From: Dehalococcoidales bacterium
Lineage (GTDB): Bacteria > Chloroflexota > Dehalococcoidia > Dehalococcoidales > Fen-1064
Length of the DNA stretch: 63,786 bases
Direction: 5' to 3'
NCBI GenBank assembly: GCA_016783135.1
Contig: JADHXC010000009.1
Location: forward strand, 1 to 63,786
Below, one piece after another: positions 25,165-34,368 of this stretch (the stretch's first letter is position 1; each line of letters begins with the position of its first letter). The translations under genes and the position numbers were made by a program. Under the pieces are notes generated by a model. It saw only the letters and a list, made by a program, of their open reading frames with translations. It did not search any database and had not been told where the DNA came from.

Positions 25165-25446
25165 CAGGGTGATGAAAAACCCTTTCGACTATCCCCGTGC
25201 GGCCCAGATGTGGCGCCCCTCAGAAGGGGCGGTGCCTTACCCTTCCTGGCCAGGAATGAGCCTTCTGCGGAAGGGGGGAAATATTATATCTGGGGGACAC
25301 CGGCAGAATCTGGTTTCAGATTCTGCTAACGTCATTCTGTAAGAATGACGCCCAGACACCCCAGCCAGAAGGGGGCGCCCCTCAGAAGAGGCAGGCCCTT
25401 CAGAAAGGGCACGCCCTCTGGACTCCCCTTTTTCAGCACACTCCTA
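25162..25446 (+). repeat. Family A miniature element, copy A4 (full length)
   Basis: A 285-base copy flanked by TA. The left TA plus the first G of the element form the stop codon of the nitroreductase gene. Internal hairpins are the same as in A0 and A2, with one extra GCGCCCCTCAG/CTGAGGGGCG-type stem that also occurs in A5. It separates the nitroreductase from the convergent acyl-CoA dehydrogenase gene. Confidence 0.92.
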
Positions 25447-25479
25447 GTGCCATGAGCAGCACTGACGGCACCATAACGG

Positions 25480-26604
25480 TTAAAGGCCGGTTATCGAACG
25501 CGCCAGTTCGCGCCGATGGTGCGCCGGGTCGCCCAGATAGTGGTACAGGGCACGGGACGCCCGTGTGTGGAAACTCGCCGGGTGGTCTTTCGAGTAGCTC
25601 ACGCCGCTGAAGACCCGATGGGCAAGGGTGCAGATTTCCCAGTAGGCTTCACTGGTAATCGCCTTGGCCATGTGTACGCTTTCCGCAGCAGGCTTTCCCG
25701 TATCCAGCTTCCATAGACACTCGTAGGTAGTCCAGCGGGCAGCATCGCGATAGTTGACCATCTCGATAATCATGTCCTGCACCCGCTGAAATCTTCCGAT
25801 GGCCTGGCCAAATTGCACCCTGGTGCGACTGTATTCCAGCGTCATTTCAGAGACCGCCTGACAGCCGCCCACTTTGTATGCGCAGAGGACAGGTATTGAC
25901 CGGACAATGGCGCGTTCCAGCGCCGGCCAGGCATCATTACCCTCGCCCAGTCGGTCCGATACCGGTACCCTTACCGAGTCCAGCTTCACCTCGAATGCCC
26001 GGCCAGAGAGATACCCGGGCAGGCGCCTTATCGAGACGCCGTCTGATACACTGTTGACCAGAAACAGCCCGATACCATTCTCAGTACGGGCAACCACGAT
26101 GATGTGGCTTGCTGACTGAGCATCCATGGTGTATAGTTTCACGCCGTCAAGCACGTAGTCGCCATTCCGGTTTGTGGCGGTAGTCTGCACGGCTTTCGGG
26201 TTCCAGCTGTACTCCGGCTCAGTGAAGGCCAGTGTCAGTATCTCCTCACCCCGGGCAACCGCAGACAACACACGCTGTTTCTGCTCCCCGGTACCGGCCT
26301 CGAGAATCGCCATGCTACCCAGTATACTCGAAGAGAAGAGCGGCCCGGGCAGTGGGCCTGTGCCCAGTGCTTCAAAGAGGACGGCGGCACCGGTCAGCGG
26401 GTTCCCCGCACCACCATATTCCTCAGGGATGATAATGCCCGGCCACCCCATGCCAACCATCGTCTCCCAGACCTCATCGGTACAGCCTGTATCGGTCTCC
26501 TGGAGGGCCTGTACGACGTCCTTGGGGGCATCCCGTCGCATGAAGTCCAGGGCCGTTTTCTTTAGCATCTCTTCGCTTTCGGAAAGACCCAGGTCCAATT
26601 TCAT
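25480..26604 (-). CDS. Acyl-CoA dehydrogenase, short partner subunit
   Basis: A 374-residue acyl-CoA dehydrogenase-fold flavoprotein. The N-terminal helical domain, the middle strand segment LTLAFTEPEYSWNPKAVQ that binds FAD, and the C-terminal FAD/dimer segment with YSRTRVQFGQAIGRFQRVQDM are all visible. It is downstream of and 34 bases from a second acyl-CoA dehydrogenase; such pairs usually form heteromeric enzymes acting on unusual acyl-CoAs, as with steroid or cyclic acids. The ATG at 26604 follows AGGAG; a longer in-frame reading would overlap the upstream gene. Confidence 0.88.
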   Translation of the reverse strand: MKLDLGLSESEEMLKKTALDFMRRDAPKDVVQALQETDTGCTDEVWETMVGMGWPGIIIPEEYGGAGNPLTGAAVLFEALGTGPLPGPLFSSSILGSMAILEAGTGEQKQRVLSAVARGEEILTLAFTEPEYSWNPKAVQTTATNRNGDYVLDGVKLYTMDAQSASHIIVVARTENGIGLFLVNSVSDGVSIRRLPGYLSGRAFEVKLDSVRVPVSDRLGEGNDAWPALERAIVRSIPVLCAYKVGGCQAVSEMTLEYSRTRVQFGQAIGRFQRVQDMIIEMVNYRDAARWTTYECLWKLDTGKPAAESVHMAKAITSEAYWEICTLAHRVFSGVSYSKDHPASFHTRASRALYHYLGDPAHHRRELARSITGL

Positions 26605-26638
26605 CTCAAACTCCTGTGAAAAAAGTAGTGCTTCCGGT

Positions 26639-27892
26639 TCATGACCGCCCGCCGGGTTGACGTCCGATGGTAAGGGCACGGGAAATGATTATTTTCTGCG
26701 CTTCGGGGGTGCCTGCCGGAGCGAAACACAGACCGGCACGCTGCGTGACCTCAAACAGGTCTTCTTCGAGTCCCCATTCAGTGCCTTCCGTGAAAGTGCA
26801 GGGACCGAGGACCCTGGCGATATCGGCAATCATCTGCCCACCGAACATCTTGGTGTACAGACCCAGTTGCGGGCCGGCATAGGGGGCACGTATCCCACTA
26901 CCGGACAGCCATGAGTTGCGCAGGCCCCATAGCCTCTGAATCTCACTTCCAATATAAACGTTTACCATGTTTTCCAGCAGTTGCGGGTTTTCCTCCAGAC
27001 GTTTTACAATCTTCGGATTGCTGCGGCACTGGTCGAGGAACCGGGTTACGACGTAGTTCTCCGGTGGTACACCAACCTGGCCCCCCCCATGCTCGACGTC
27101 CAGGGTAGCCGTGGTCACCCTCCATCCGTCCCTTTCCCCGCCGATTAAATACCGCTCGTGGACCTTGACATCATCAAAGAAGACCTGGTGCTTGACCGCC
27201 GGTGCCTGGTCGACAGTGGAGCCGATGACCTGTGACAGCGTGCCGGAAACAAAGAGGGGCAGCGGCGTGATGGAAACGCCCTCAAGGTTGCCCGGGGCAA
27301 GAAACATCGCCAGATTATCGTGTCGCGGCGCTTCGCGGTCGCTACGGGTCAGCAGCAACAATTGGTCCGGCGGAGCATACAGTCCTCCGACGAATATCTT
27401 GCTCCCATTGATAATAAAGTACTCTCCCTCTTTCTCGTGGCGCAGGGCATCGGTCTGCTGGTTAGCCTCATCCGTACCGGCTTCCGGTTCAGTGAAGAGC
27501 TGCCAGGTGGTTACCTCACCCCGGAAAATGGGTGGTAGAAAGCGCTCTTTCTGCTCGTCAGTACCGAGCGATAGAATCGGTCCAACCGCCAGCCGGGCCG
27601 AATCGTAAAACGGAGGATAGCCAATCTCCGCTTTCTCGAACTCCTGGCTAAGGACAAATCGGTGCTCGGCATCCAGGCCACCACCACCGTACTGGCTGGA
27701 TAATCCGGCATAGAGCCATCCTTTCTTGCCAAGTCGCCGCCCGAGCTCGCGCCGCAGTTGCCACTGCTCATAGGTCTTCTTTATCGGGTCTCTCAGGTTC
27801 ACCAGACCAGCAGGAACGTTCTCCTTTATCCACTCACGTACCTCTTTGGCAAAATCTTCCTGCTCCTCCGTGTATTCCAGGGAGAAATCCAT
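26639..27892 (-). CDS. Acyl-CoA dehydrogenase, long partner subunit
   Basis: A 417-residue acyl-CoA dehydrogenase. Features include YGGGGLDAEHRFVL, the FAD-binding TTWQLFTEPEAGTDEANQQT, and the closing VTQRAGLCFAPAGTPEAQK region typical of the subfamily that pairs with a shorter subunit. It is the first gene of a two-gene minus-strand operon. The ATG at 27892 lies eight bases after GGGAGG; a GTG three codons earlier is in frame but too close to the ribosome site. The acyl substrate cannot be told from sequence. Confidence 0.9.
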   Translation of the reverse strand: MDFSLEYTEEQEDFAKEVREWIKENVPAGLVNLRDPIKKTYEQWQLRRELGRRLGKKGWLYAGLSSQYGGGGLDAEHRFVLSQEFEKAEIGYPPFYDSARLAVGPILSLGTDEQKERFLPPIFRGEVTTWQLFTEPEAGTDEANQQTDALRHEKEGEYFIINGSKIFVGGLYAPPDQLLLLTRSDREAPRHDNLAMFLAPGNLEGVSITPLPLFVSGTLSQVIGSTVDQAPAVKHQVFFDDVKVHERYLIGGERDGWRVTTATLDVEHGGGQVGVPPENYVVTRFLDQCRSNPKIVKRLEENPQLLENMVNVYIGSEIQRLWGLRNSWLSGSGIRAPYAGPQLGLYTKMFGGQMIADIARVLGPCTFTEGTEWGLEEDLFEVTQRAGLCFAPAGTPEAQKIIISRALTIGRQPGGRS

Positions 27893-28185
27893 TGTCTGCA
27901 CCTCCCTAACCGTTTATTGGTAGCATCGGACTCTTGCCTTCGTATTCTACTCTCACTTTCCCCACAATTCAAGCATCAGGCAAGGAACATGGTTCAGGAC
28001 GAACAATTCGATAATGACTATTGTCCTATTTATCGCAGGATTATATTGCCGGAGACCGGGGAAAATAGTGCTGCCCGGTCGGGACCATTCCTGGAACAGT
28101 ACCCCTCCCGGGCAGTATTATCCGTCAAGGCTGTCGATAGCTATTGCCGATATAACTATCGGTGGCAGCAGTCGCTTCGTCTATG

Positions 28186-28608
28186 TCATCGACCTATAGC
28201 TTTAGGCTTACCTGCTGTTGGTTGACCGATATCATCCGACCCATTACGCCTTAGCTTGGCGTGCACCCGGGCCATGAGTTCAACCCGATCAAATGGTTTA
28301 ATCATAAAATCGTCGGCGCCTCCGGCCAGGGCACGCTCCACACAGGCGGGTTCATCCATTGCCGTGAGCATGATGACCGGTATGCTGGACTGCTCCCGGA
28401 TAACCTTGAGAACGCTAAAACCATCAAGCCCCGGCATCCTGATATCCAGAATAGCCAGGTCCGGGTTGCTACCCTCAAACGCCTGCAATGCCTTCACACC
28501 GTTGCTGGCCGTGACTACATCATATCCTTCCAGGCCAAGGCTTATCTTGAGCAGCCGAAGTAATGGTTCCTCATCATCTGCTACCAGGATTAGTGGGCAC
28601 TCTCTCAT
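28186..28608 (-). CDS. Single-domain response regulator
   Basis: A 140-residue receiver domain with almost no output region. The acidic pocket DDEE (11-14), the phosphoacceptor Asp55 in LAILDIRMPG, Thr82 and Lys104 in MIKPFD are all present. The 20-residue tail after the receiver domain is polar and unstructured. No histidine kinase is nearby, so the partner is elsewhere. A GGAG precedes the ATG. The next gene upstream on this strand, a 92-residue protein of unknown function, may be cotranscribed. Confidence 0.9.
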   Translation of the reverse strand: MRECPLILVADDEEPLLRLLKISLGLEGYDVVTASNGVKALQAFEGSNPDLAILDIRMPGLDGFSVLKVIREQSSIPVIMLTAMDEPACVERALAGGADDFMIKPFDRVELMARVHAKLRRNGSDDIGQPTAGKPKAIGR

Positions 28609-28653
28609 CGCTACGAGTCTCCTTTCCTCTGTATCCGTGTTGATATTGCCCTT

Positions 28654-28932
28654 CTAGTTGAATACAAGACGCCGCTCCGTTACACCTCGAAGTGGGACCA
28701 GAGTCAACCAGTAATTTTCATCTATGGAACTAACAGATTTTTCGGCCTCTGCCAGATTGCGTGCGGCATTATAGGGGACCATCGTGTTGAAGAGGGTCAT
28801 CCTGGTCGTAGTCCAGGCATTGTGAGACTCCCGGAAGAGCTTCATGCGTTTATTGTGCTCGGCAAAGCATTCCTTATCCCCATCTTCATGGTTCTTGAAG
28901 CCATCGTCCCGGGTGTTCTCCTCGATTGCCAT
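28654..28932 (-). CDS. Small hypothetical protein
   Basis: A 92-residue, highly charged protein without cysteine-rich or membrane segments (one cysteine at 22). It begins with an acidic, polar stretch and has a central region with KLFRESHNAWTTTRMTLF and an alanine/glutamate-rich helix NAARNLAEAEKSV. I do not recognise it. Support for a real gene: AGGAGG ten bases before the ATG, same strand as and 45 bases from the response regulator. It may be an accessory of that regulator. Confidence 0.55.
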   Translation of the reverse strand: MAIEENTRDDGFKNHEDGDKECFAEHNKRMKLFRESHNAWTTTRMTLFNTMVPYNAARNLAEAEKSVSSIDENYWLTLVPLRGVTERRLVFN

Positions 28933-29131
28933 CCCTCTTATGCCTCCTGCTAGTGTTAACCAGTTCCATGTGGTGTTGAAAGCTGGTGAGAACCATAGGT
29001 GTTATTTGCTGCTCGTTCTGTCTTTTCCGGTTTCCCTCACCAATTTCAGAGTAAATCTGGAACACGAAACAAGGGCTAAATATCGGCTGGCTATTTCTAA
29101 ATATTAGCTAAAGCTTCCCCGGACAATAGAA

Positions 29132-29154
29132 AAGGCACCCATTTCGGGTGCCTT
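29132..29154. terminator. Strong hairpin in a gene-free stretch
   Basis: AAGGCACCC and GGGTGCCTT pair perfectly (nine base pairs) around a five-base loop. Read on the minus strand the stem runs into TTTTC, read on the plus strand into CTTC, so a bidirectional or minus-strand terminator is plausible. It is the only structure I see in the 316 bases between the small hypothetical gene and element A5. Confidence 0.55.
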
Positions 29155-29249
29155 CTTCATAGAATAGCGACTGTTACGGAACCTGTTCAGGCGGTGTCAC
29201 GCGTCAGGTCAAATATGATATAGAATTGCTTTTGGTTAAGTATGGCGGC

Positions 29250-29553
29250 TAGCAGGGTGATGAAAAACCCTTTCGACTAATCCCCGTGCGGCCCAGATGT
29301 GGCGCCCCTCAGAAGGGGCGGTGCCTTCCCCTTCCTGGCCAGGAAGGAGCCTTCTGCGGAAGGGGGAAAAGATTATGCCTGGGGATACCCCCAGGTTTGG
29401 GGGACACCCCCAGAATCTGGTTTCAGATTATGCTAACGTCATTCTGTAAGAATGACGCCCAGACACCCCTGCCGGAAGGGGACGCCTCTCAGAAGGGTGC
29501 GCCTCTAAGAAGAGGCGGCGCCCTCTGGACTCCCCTTTTCCATCACTCTGCTA
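29250..29553 (+). repeat. Family A miniature element, copy A5 (longest, 304 bases)
   Basis: TA-flanked copy with left end GCAGGGTGATG and right end TTTTCCATCACTCTGC. It has an extra CCCAGG/CCTGGGG repeat in the middle compared with A4. Its right-hand TA is also the left-hand TA of family B copy B1, so the two elements sit end to end; the same A-B arrangement recurs at 44674-44890. Confidence 0.92.
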
Positions 29554-29682
29554 GTGTGGTATCCCTGAGGTTCGATAGATAATTCGGGGACATCAGGCAG
29601 GCTATAGCAATACTCAAGACCCAGTTCGAAGTTGCTCCGTCCTACTAGGAGTATTGCAGAGTATTTCAAGGACAGGACGCTA
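29552..29682 (+). repeat. Family B miniature element, copy B1
   Basis: A 131-base element, clearly similar along its length to B2 (44760-44890), with degenerate terminal inverted repeats (CTAGTGTGGTATCC at the left). Its right end supplies the TAG stop codon, on the minus strand, of the flavodoxin-like gene. Confidence 0.8.
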
Positions 29683-30285
29683 GTGAGTGTGGGTACCGTA
29701 GGCAAAGTGACTGCGTGCAAATTCGCGGGGATACTCGAACTCCTTACCGGCTATCTGCACCATATCCTGACCCAGTTCCCGGGCGGCTTTCATTGCCCCC
29801 GCCTTGCTGTTGATATCACCCTTGTTATTGACATAGGCACCGACCCAGTTTCCCGCGAGCATGCGCTTGGCGGCGAAGTAGAAGTAAAGGTCCTTCACCG
29901 CATCGATAATGCCGACACTACCGGCCACGACGACAACTCCGCCGACCTTGTTGGTCAGGCTCTTTCCTTTGCCAGGCGGTGCAAAGGTGCGGTCAATCAT
30001 GGCCTTACACTGGGCAGCCATACCGTAGAAATATATCGGGGTGCCAAAGATGATACCATCAGCTTCAGCCATCTTTTCGTAGACGGTCGCCATATCGTCT
30101 TCGATGTGGCATTTGCCCGTCTTGTGGCAAGAACCACAGCCATCGCAAGGCTTTATCTCCTTACCTGCCAGGCTGAAAAGCTCCGCCTCGGCGCCTTCGG
30201 TACGAGCACCCTCTAGCGCTTCTGCTATCAGAATATGCGTGTTGCCGGATGTTCGCGGGCTACATGAAATACCCAGAATCTTCAC
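29680..30285 (-). CDS. NADPH-dependent FMN reductase / flavodoxin-fold protein (iron-sulfur flavoprotein type)
   Basis: A 201-residue flavodoxin-like protein. The FMN phosphate loop is GISCSPRTSGNTHIL (4-18), followed by the compact cysteine motif PCDGCGSCHKTGKC near 48-60 that in iron-sulfur flavoproteins (Isf) of anaerobes holds a 4Fe-4S cluster, and GIIFGTPIYFYGM for the second FMN loop. Isf proteins move electrons from ferredoxin and help against oxygen or peroxide stress. The GTG at 30285, behind GGAG, gives the family start VKILGISCSPR; earlier codons in frame are probably untranslated. The stop lies in element B1. Confidence 0.88.
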   Translation of the reverse strand: MKILGISCSPRTSGNTHILIAEALEGARTEGAEAELFSLAGKEIKPCDGCGSCHKTGKCHIEDDMATVYEKMAEADGIIFGTPIYFYGMAAQCKAMIDRTFAPPGKGKSLTNKVGGVVVVAGSVGIIDAVKDLYFYFAAKRMLAGNWVGAYVNNKGDINSKAGAMKAARELGQDMVQIAGKEFEYPREFARSHFAYGTHTH

Positions 30286-30393
30286 TCGCTCTGTTTCTCC
30301 ATTTCTGTACTTATTTCGCAGGGTGGCAGCACAATACACCCAGGGCACACAACACGATACCGGAATCGACGGCACGGTGGGCAATTATGGCCC

Positions 30394-30540
30394 TAGCAGG
30401 GTGATGAAAAACCCTTTCGACCATCCCCCTGACCCCCTTCCTGGCCAGGAAGGGGGAAAATATTATATCTGGGGGACACCCCCAGACCCCTGCCAAAGGG
30501 GCTTCGCCCCTCTGGGCTCCCCTTTTTCATCACCCTGCTA
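30394..30540 (+). repeat. Family A miniature element, copy A6 (short form)
   Basis: A 147-base copy with nearly perfect terminal inverted repeats: GCAGGGTGATGAAAAA at the left and TTTTTCATCACCCTGC at the right, both flanked by TA. The internal palindromes of the long form are deleted except for the CCTGGCCAGG and GGGGCTTCGCCCC hairpins. It lies between the end of lpdA and the start of the flavodoxin-like gene. Confidence 0.92.
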
Positions 30541-30570
30541 GCACAGGAGAGGTACCGTTTGTGCTAGCCC

Positions 30571-31971
30571 TCATTCGTCCTGGGAGAGGGAATGCAGGGC
30601 TTCACCGGTCACATCCAGGGCTGCCTCCATCAGTGCCTCGGAGATAGTAGGATGGGTGTGGATTGTTGCACTGATTTCCTTCGGGGTTGCCTCCATCTTC
30701 ATTGCCAGGGTCGCTTCCCCTATCAACTCGGCGGCATGGGGTCCAATGATATGGATACCCAGTATCTGCCCGTACTCCGCCTCAGAGATAATCTTGACAG
30801 CGCCACTCCTCTCGGCCAGGATTGTCGCCATGCCGACCGCTGCCAGAGGAAATCTACCGATACGTGTCTGATATCCCTGAGATGCCGCCTCTTCCTCGGT
30901 AAGTCCAACGCTGGCAATCTCCGGGAAGGTATTGATGCAGCGTGGCACGACCAGGTAGTCCATCTCAGACGCTTTGTCCATAACATTCTCGGCGGCCACT
31001 CTCCCTTCGCTGAAGGCCACGTGGGCCAGTCTGGGTTCTCCGACAACATCTCCGGCGGCCAGTACACCAGCCACGTTCGTCTCCATCCGGCGGTTCACCT
31101 CTATACCGCCGCTACCGGTGGAAATCCCGGCCACATCCAGACCAAGACCTTCCAGGTTAGCTTCTCTTTCATCGGCTGCCAGCACGTACTGCACAATCAG
31201 CGTCTTTTCCTCCCCGCCGGCGGTAACAACAACACTCTTCTCGCCTCCCTCCGCATCCCGGATTTCAGTAATCGATGCCTCGGTGAGAATCTGGACTTTC
31301 TGTTTCCTCAGGTCCCTGGCTAAAATGGAGACGATTTCGCCATCTACGTCATGAAGTATTCGCGCCGATGTTTCGGCAACGGTAACCTCCGCACCCAGCT
31401 TTGCGAATATGGTGGCAAAGGCAAGACCGATGCTACCGCCACCGATAATAAGTAATGACCGGGGAATCTCGGTAAGCTCCATGGCCTGGTCTGTGGTGAG
31501 CACTCCGTCGCCGCCGGGTACAGCCGGCCTTTTCGCCCTGGCACCGGTGGCAATGAGTATTTTCCGTGCGGTAATACGGCTGGTAGAACCGTCCGATGAT
31601 ACTACCTCTACCTCCGAGGGTGAAGCCAGTCTGCCTTTTCCCGAGATAACCTCAGCCCCGTTTCCTTCCAGCAGCAGCTTCACCCCGCCGGTAACCGTCC
31701 GGACGACAGTATCTTTGCGGGCCATCATTTTGGCGAAGTCGACCTCAGCCGCTCCCAGGTTTACTCCGTAGTCCCTGGCCTTCCTGGGTATCTCCAGGAA
31801 CTCAACACCTCTTACCAGTGCCCGCATCGGGATACAGCCGCGGTTGAGGCAGGTCCCGCCCACGGTATCCTCTTCAACCAGGGTAACCCTGCCACCAAGC
31901 TGCCGGGTGCGTATTGCCGCCACATAACCCGCAGGACCACCACCGATGATAATCAGGTCTCTATCTTCCAT
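30571..31971 (-). CDS. lpdA: Dihydrolipoamide dehydrogenase (E3)
   Basis: FAD/NAD disulfide oxidoreductase that reoxidises dihydrolipoyl groups of the complex. The 466 residues contain the FAD motif IIIGGGPAGYVAA, the redox-active cysteines in CLNRGCIP (Cys41 and Cys46), the NAD motif IIGGGSIGLAFA, the second FAD motif VLAAGDVVGEPRLAH, and the C-terminal His-Glu pair in HTHPTISEAL. It is the last gene of the aco-type operon, 36 bases after the E2 gene, so it is the dedicated E3 of that complex; it could also serve the second E1 pair and the H-protein. Confidence 0.94.
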   Translation of the reverse strand: MEDRDLIIIGGGPAGYVAAIRTRQLGGRVTLVEEDTVGGTCLNRGCIPMRALVRGVEFLEIPRKARDYGVNLGAAEVDFAKMMARKDTVVRTVTGGVKLLLEGNGAEVISGKGRLASPSEVEVVSSDGSTSRITARKILIATGARAKRPAVPGGDGVLTTDQAMELTEIPRSLLIIGGGSIGLAFATIFAKLGAEVTVAETSARILHDVDGEIVSILARDLRKQKVQILTEASITEIRDAEGGEKSVVVTAGGEEKTLIVQYVLAADEREANLEGLGLDVAGISTGSGGIEVNRRMETNVAGVLAAGDVVGEPRLAHVAFSEGRVAAENVMDKASEMDYLVVPRCINTFPEIASVGLTEEEAASQGYQTRIGRFPLAAVGMATILAERSGAVKIISEAEYGQILGIHIIGPHAAELIGEATLAMKMEATPKEISATIHTHPTISEALMEAALDVTGEALHSLSQDE

Positions 31972-32007
31972 GCCACGTTCCTTTCTTTACCCCCGGTATA
32001 TCTTACT

Positions 32008-33309
32008 TTATAACAGCAAAAGCCCGGGATTCTCCAGCACCTCTGTTAGTCGAAGTATAAACATTGTGGCAGGAGCACCGTCGATAACCCGATGGTCGAA
32101 GGTGAAGCTGTAGGTCATTATCGGTCTGATAACAATCTGCCCTTCACGCACTACCGGCCGGTCTACTATGGGCCCGGTGCCGATTATGGCTGATTCGGGC
32201 TGGTTGATTATCGGTGTTCCGAATCCATATCCACCGCCAAACGCCCCGAGGTTGGTAACGGTGAAAGTACCACCGGTGACGTCGTCCGGCATAAGCTTAC
32301 CGGTCCTTGCCTGCTCTACCAGCACCTTCAGTTCATGGTTTATCTCTACCAGGGACTTCTTATCGGCGTTCTTCACAACGGGCACTATCAGGCCGCCGTC
32401 CGTTCCCCCTTCGAGGGCCACGGCAACACCAACGTTGATATCCTCCCAGAGCTTTATCTCGTTCTCAATCAGGCTGGCATTCACTATCGGGAGTTCCCTG
32501 AGGACTTTGGCGGCAGCCAGCACCAATATATCCGTGTAGGTTATCCTTGCCCCGATAGCCTCTTCCTGTGTCACCAGGGTTGCCCGGAGCTTCTTTAGCT
32601 CGGTCATATCTATCTCACCCATCTGGGTAAGCTGAGCAGAAATGGAGAGGCTGCGATGCATGTGCTCGGCAATTACCCTCCTCATGCTCTTCAGGGGTAG
32701 AGTGCTCTTGACCCGTTTGCCCTGGTAGACCTCGCCGGTGGCCGGCACCTCGGACGCTGCTGTCGCAGTTCCAGCCTTTACCGGCACGTCACCCCTTTCT
32801 TTTGCCTCAATCGCTTTCTCAATGTCCTCTCGAACGATTCTGCCTTCCGGACCGGTACCGGTGACCGTGGTGATGTCTATCATATGCTCTTCGGCCATTT
32901 TTCGTGCCACCGGAGATATGCGTACACGCTTCCGTTCATCGGTAGCTACCGGCGCACCGGCCGCCACGCTGGCGGCTGGTTTGTGTCTTTCTTCGGCCTG
33001 CGCTGCCGTCGCACCGGCCTCAGACGTGTAAATCTCGCCGGGAGGTTCTTTCCGTAGTTCCTCAAGCTCTGCATCCGTCTCGACAATCATACCAACGACT
33101 CTGGCTACCGGTGCTGTTATTTCCGCCGGTATCAGGATATGCACCAGGCCACTGGCAGCAGCCTCAACCTCCCACTCGGTCTTCTCCGTCTCTATAGTCA
33201 GGACAACGTCCCCCTTCTCGACACGCCCCCCTTCACTGACCTTCCACTCGACCAGCGTGGCCTCAGTCATCTGCATTCCCAGTTTGGGTATCGCTATGTA
33301 TTCTGCCAT
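32008..33309 (-). CDS. acoC: Dihydrolipoamide acyltransferase (E2) of an acetoin-dehydrogenase-type complex
   Basis: Core of a 2-oxoacid dehydrogenase complex, 433 residues. Domain order: one lipoyl domain (1-78) with the lipoylated lysine Lys43 in IETEKTEWEV; a flexible linker rich in A/P/E; the E1/E3-binding domain with ISPVARKMAEEHMID and GTGPEGRIVREDIE (about 128-166); and the catalytic domain (about 200-433) with the HxxxD motif FDHRVIDG (His406, Asp410). It sits between acoX and lpdA. Whether the substrate is acetoin, pyruvate or a branched oxoacid is not settled by sequence; acoX next door argues for acetoin. Confidence 0.92.
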   Translation of the reverse strand: MAEYIAIPKLGMQMTEATLVEWKVSEGGRVEKGDVVLTIETEKTEWEVEAAASGLVHILIPAEITAPVARVVGMIVETDAELEELRKEPPGEIYTSEAGATAAQAEERHKPAASVAAGAPVATDERKRVRISPVARKMAEEHMIDITTVTGTGPEGRIVREDIEKAIEAKERGDVPVKAGTATAASEVPATGEVYQGKRVKSTLPLKSMRRVIAEHMHRSLSISAQLTQMGEIDMTELKKLRATLVTQEEAIGARITYTDILVLAAAKVLRELPIVNASLIENEIKLWEDINVGVAVALEGGTDGGLIVPVVKNADKKSLVEINHELKVLVEQARTGKLMPDDVTGGTFTVTNLGAFGGGYGFGTPIINQPESAIIGTGPIVDRPVVREGQIVIRPIMTYSFTFDHRVIDGAPATMFILRLTEVLENPGLLLL

Positions 33310-33363
33310 GCTGTAACCCCCGGTATTTTATCTATGTGCGCTTATGCGGCGTTTATGCAACAC

Positions 33364-34368
33364 TTATGCAACGCGCTCCTGCACGGTAAAGAACCCCTGT
33401 GCGGCCGCCTCCCGAACTACCCTGTTTATGTCAACTACACGCGGCCCGTCACGCTCGACCCTTACTCCGGCTTCATCATCACCACCCACCACAAGCTCTC
33501 TCTCACCGTCAAGGGCAAGCAGACAGGGTTTTAGTGTTAACGAGACTTCCTCGCCAAACTTCAATTTCCGGTACTCCCTAATACCGACCTCTTTAATAAC
33601 CCCGGGGAGCACCGCTGCCCGACACCTGATGTTCCCTTCGCCAAGCTCCAGGTACAGGCCGCAATCATCATCCGGCCCCACCGGGCAGACACTGCCACCG
33701 ATAGCAGACAGCCCGATGCTCTCCGGCTCGGCACGGGTACAGATGACCTGTCTCACCTCGTCGAGCTTCCACACCGCCCTGGCACCGACAAAGGCCTGCT
33801 CGAGGACCACAACATCGACCAGTGCCATATCGCATTCCCTGCCGTTCCGGGTGATTATCAGCCTCTTATTGACTGAAACCACCTTGGTCATGTCCACGAT
33901 GCCCCGCGCAACAATCCCGGCAGCAATGCCAGCAGTGGTAGCTTCCACCATTACCGGAAAAACATTATTGGTGCCGGTAGAAAGCGGCACCATCGGTATT
34001 GACCGGTCTCCCTTGACCACGGCACGATTGGTGCCATCCCCACCCACGGTGACGACACAACCGACACCAAGCTCCTTCATCAGTGCCATCGCGCGGGTAG
34101 AGTCCTCCTGGGTACCACTCACCTTCATATCCAGGATGGATACCCTGCTCCCGGTCCCATCTCTGCCCAGTCCCGATGCCGCCATCGAGCCCAGACCGTA
34201 ATAGTCCGGCATTATCACAATTTCATCGACACCGGTCGACTGGATGCCCAGGATTATCCTTCTCACAAGGTCGGTCTTATCCCGGTTGTTCATCAAGCTG
34301 GCATACGCCACCAGCCGCCTGATGTCTTTACCCGACGCCGGGTTGGCGATAATGCCTACCTTGCTCAT
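33364..34368 (-). CDS. acoX: AcoX-like ATP-NAD kinase family protein
   Basis: A 334-residue protein of the NAD-kinase-like superfamily. The nucleotide motif is VVTVGGDGTNRAV (about 107-119), preceded by GIIANPASGKDIRRL at the N-terminus and followed by PLSTGTNNVFP. AcoX is a member found almost only inside acetoin dehydrogenase operons; its reaction is not known, but the kinase fold suggests nucleotide use. The start overlaps the H-protein stop (TGATG), so the two are translationally coupled. Confidence 0.85.
   Translation of the reverse strand: MSKVGIIANPASGKDIRRLVAYASLMNNRDKTDLVRRIILGIQSTGVDEIVIMPDYYGLGSMAASGLGRDGTGSRVSILDMKVSGTQEDSTRAMALMKELGVGCVVTVGGDGTNRAVVKGDRSIPMVPLSTGTNNVFPVMVEATTAGIAAGIVARGIVDMTKVVSVNKRLIITRNGRECDMALVDVVVLEQAFVGARAVWKLDEVRQVICTRAEPESIGLSAIGGSVCPVGPDDDCGLYLELGEGNIRCRAAVLPGVIKEVGIREYRKLKFGEEVSLTLKPCLLALDGERELVVGGDDEAGVRVERDGPRVVDINRVVREAAAQGFFTVQERVA

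Noticed and set aside
29632-30216. 194-residue plus-strand frame opposite the flavodoxin-like gene
   Set aside because: Begins inside element B1 and mirrors the minus-strand gene, which carries the FMN and cysteine motifs.
33344-34201. 285-residue Ser/Thr-rich frame opposite acoX
   Set aside because: Composition and repeat of S/T/P are typical of an antisense shadow; acoX on the other strand has clear motifs.
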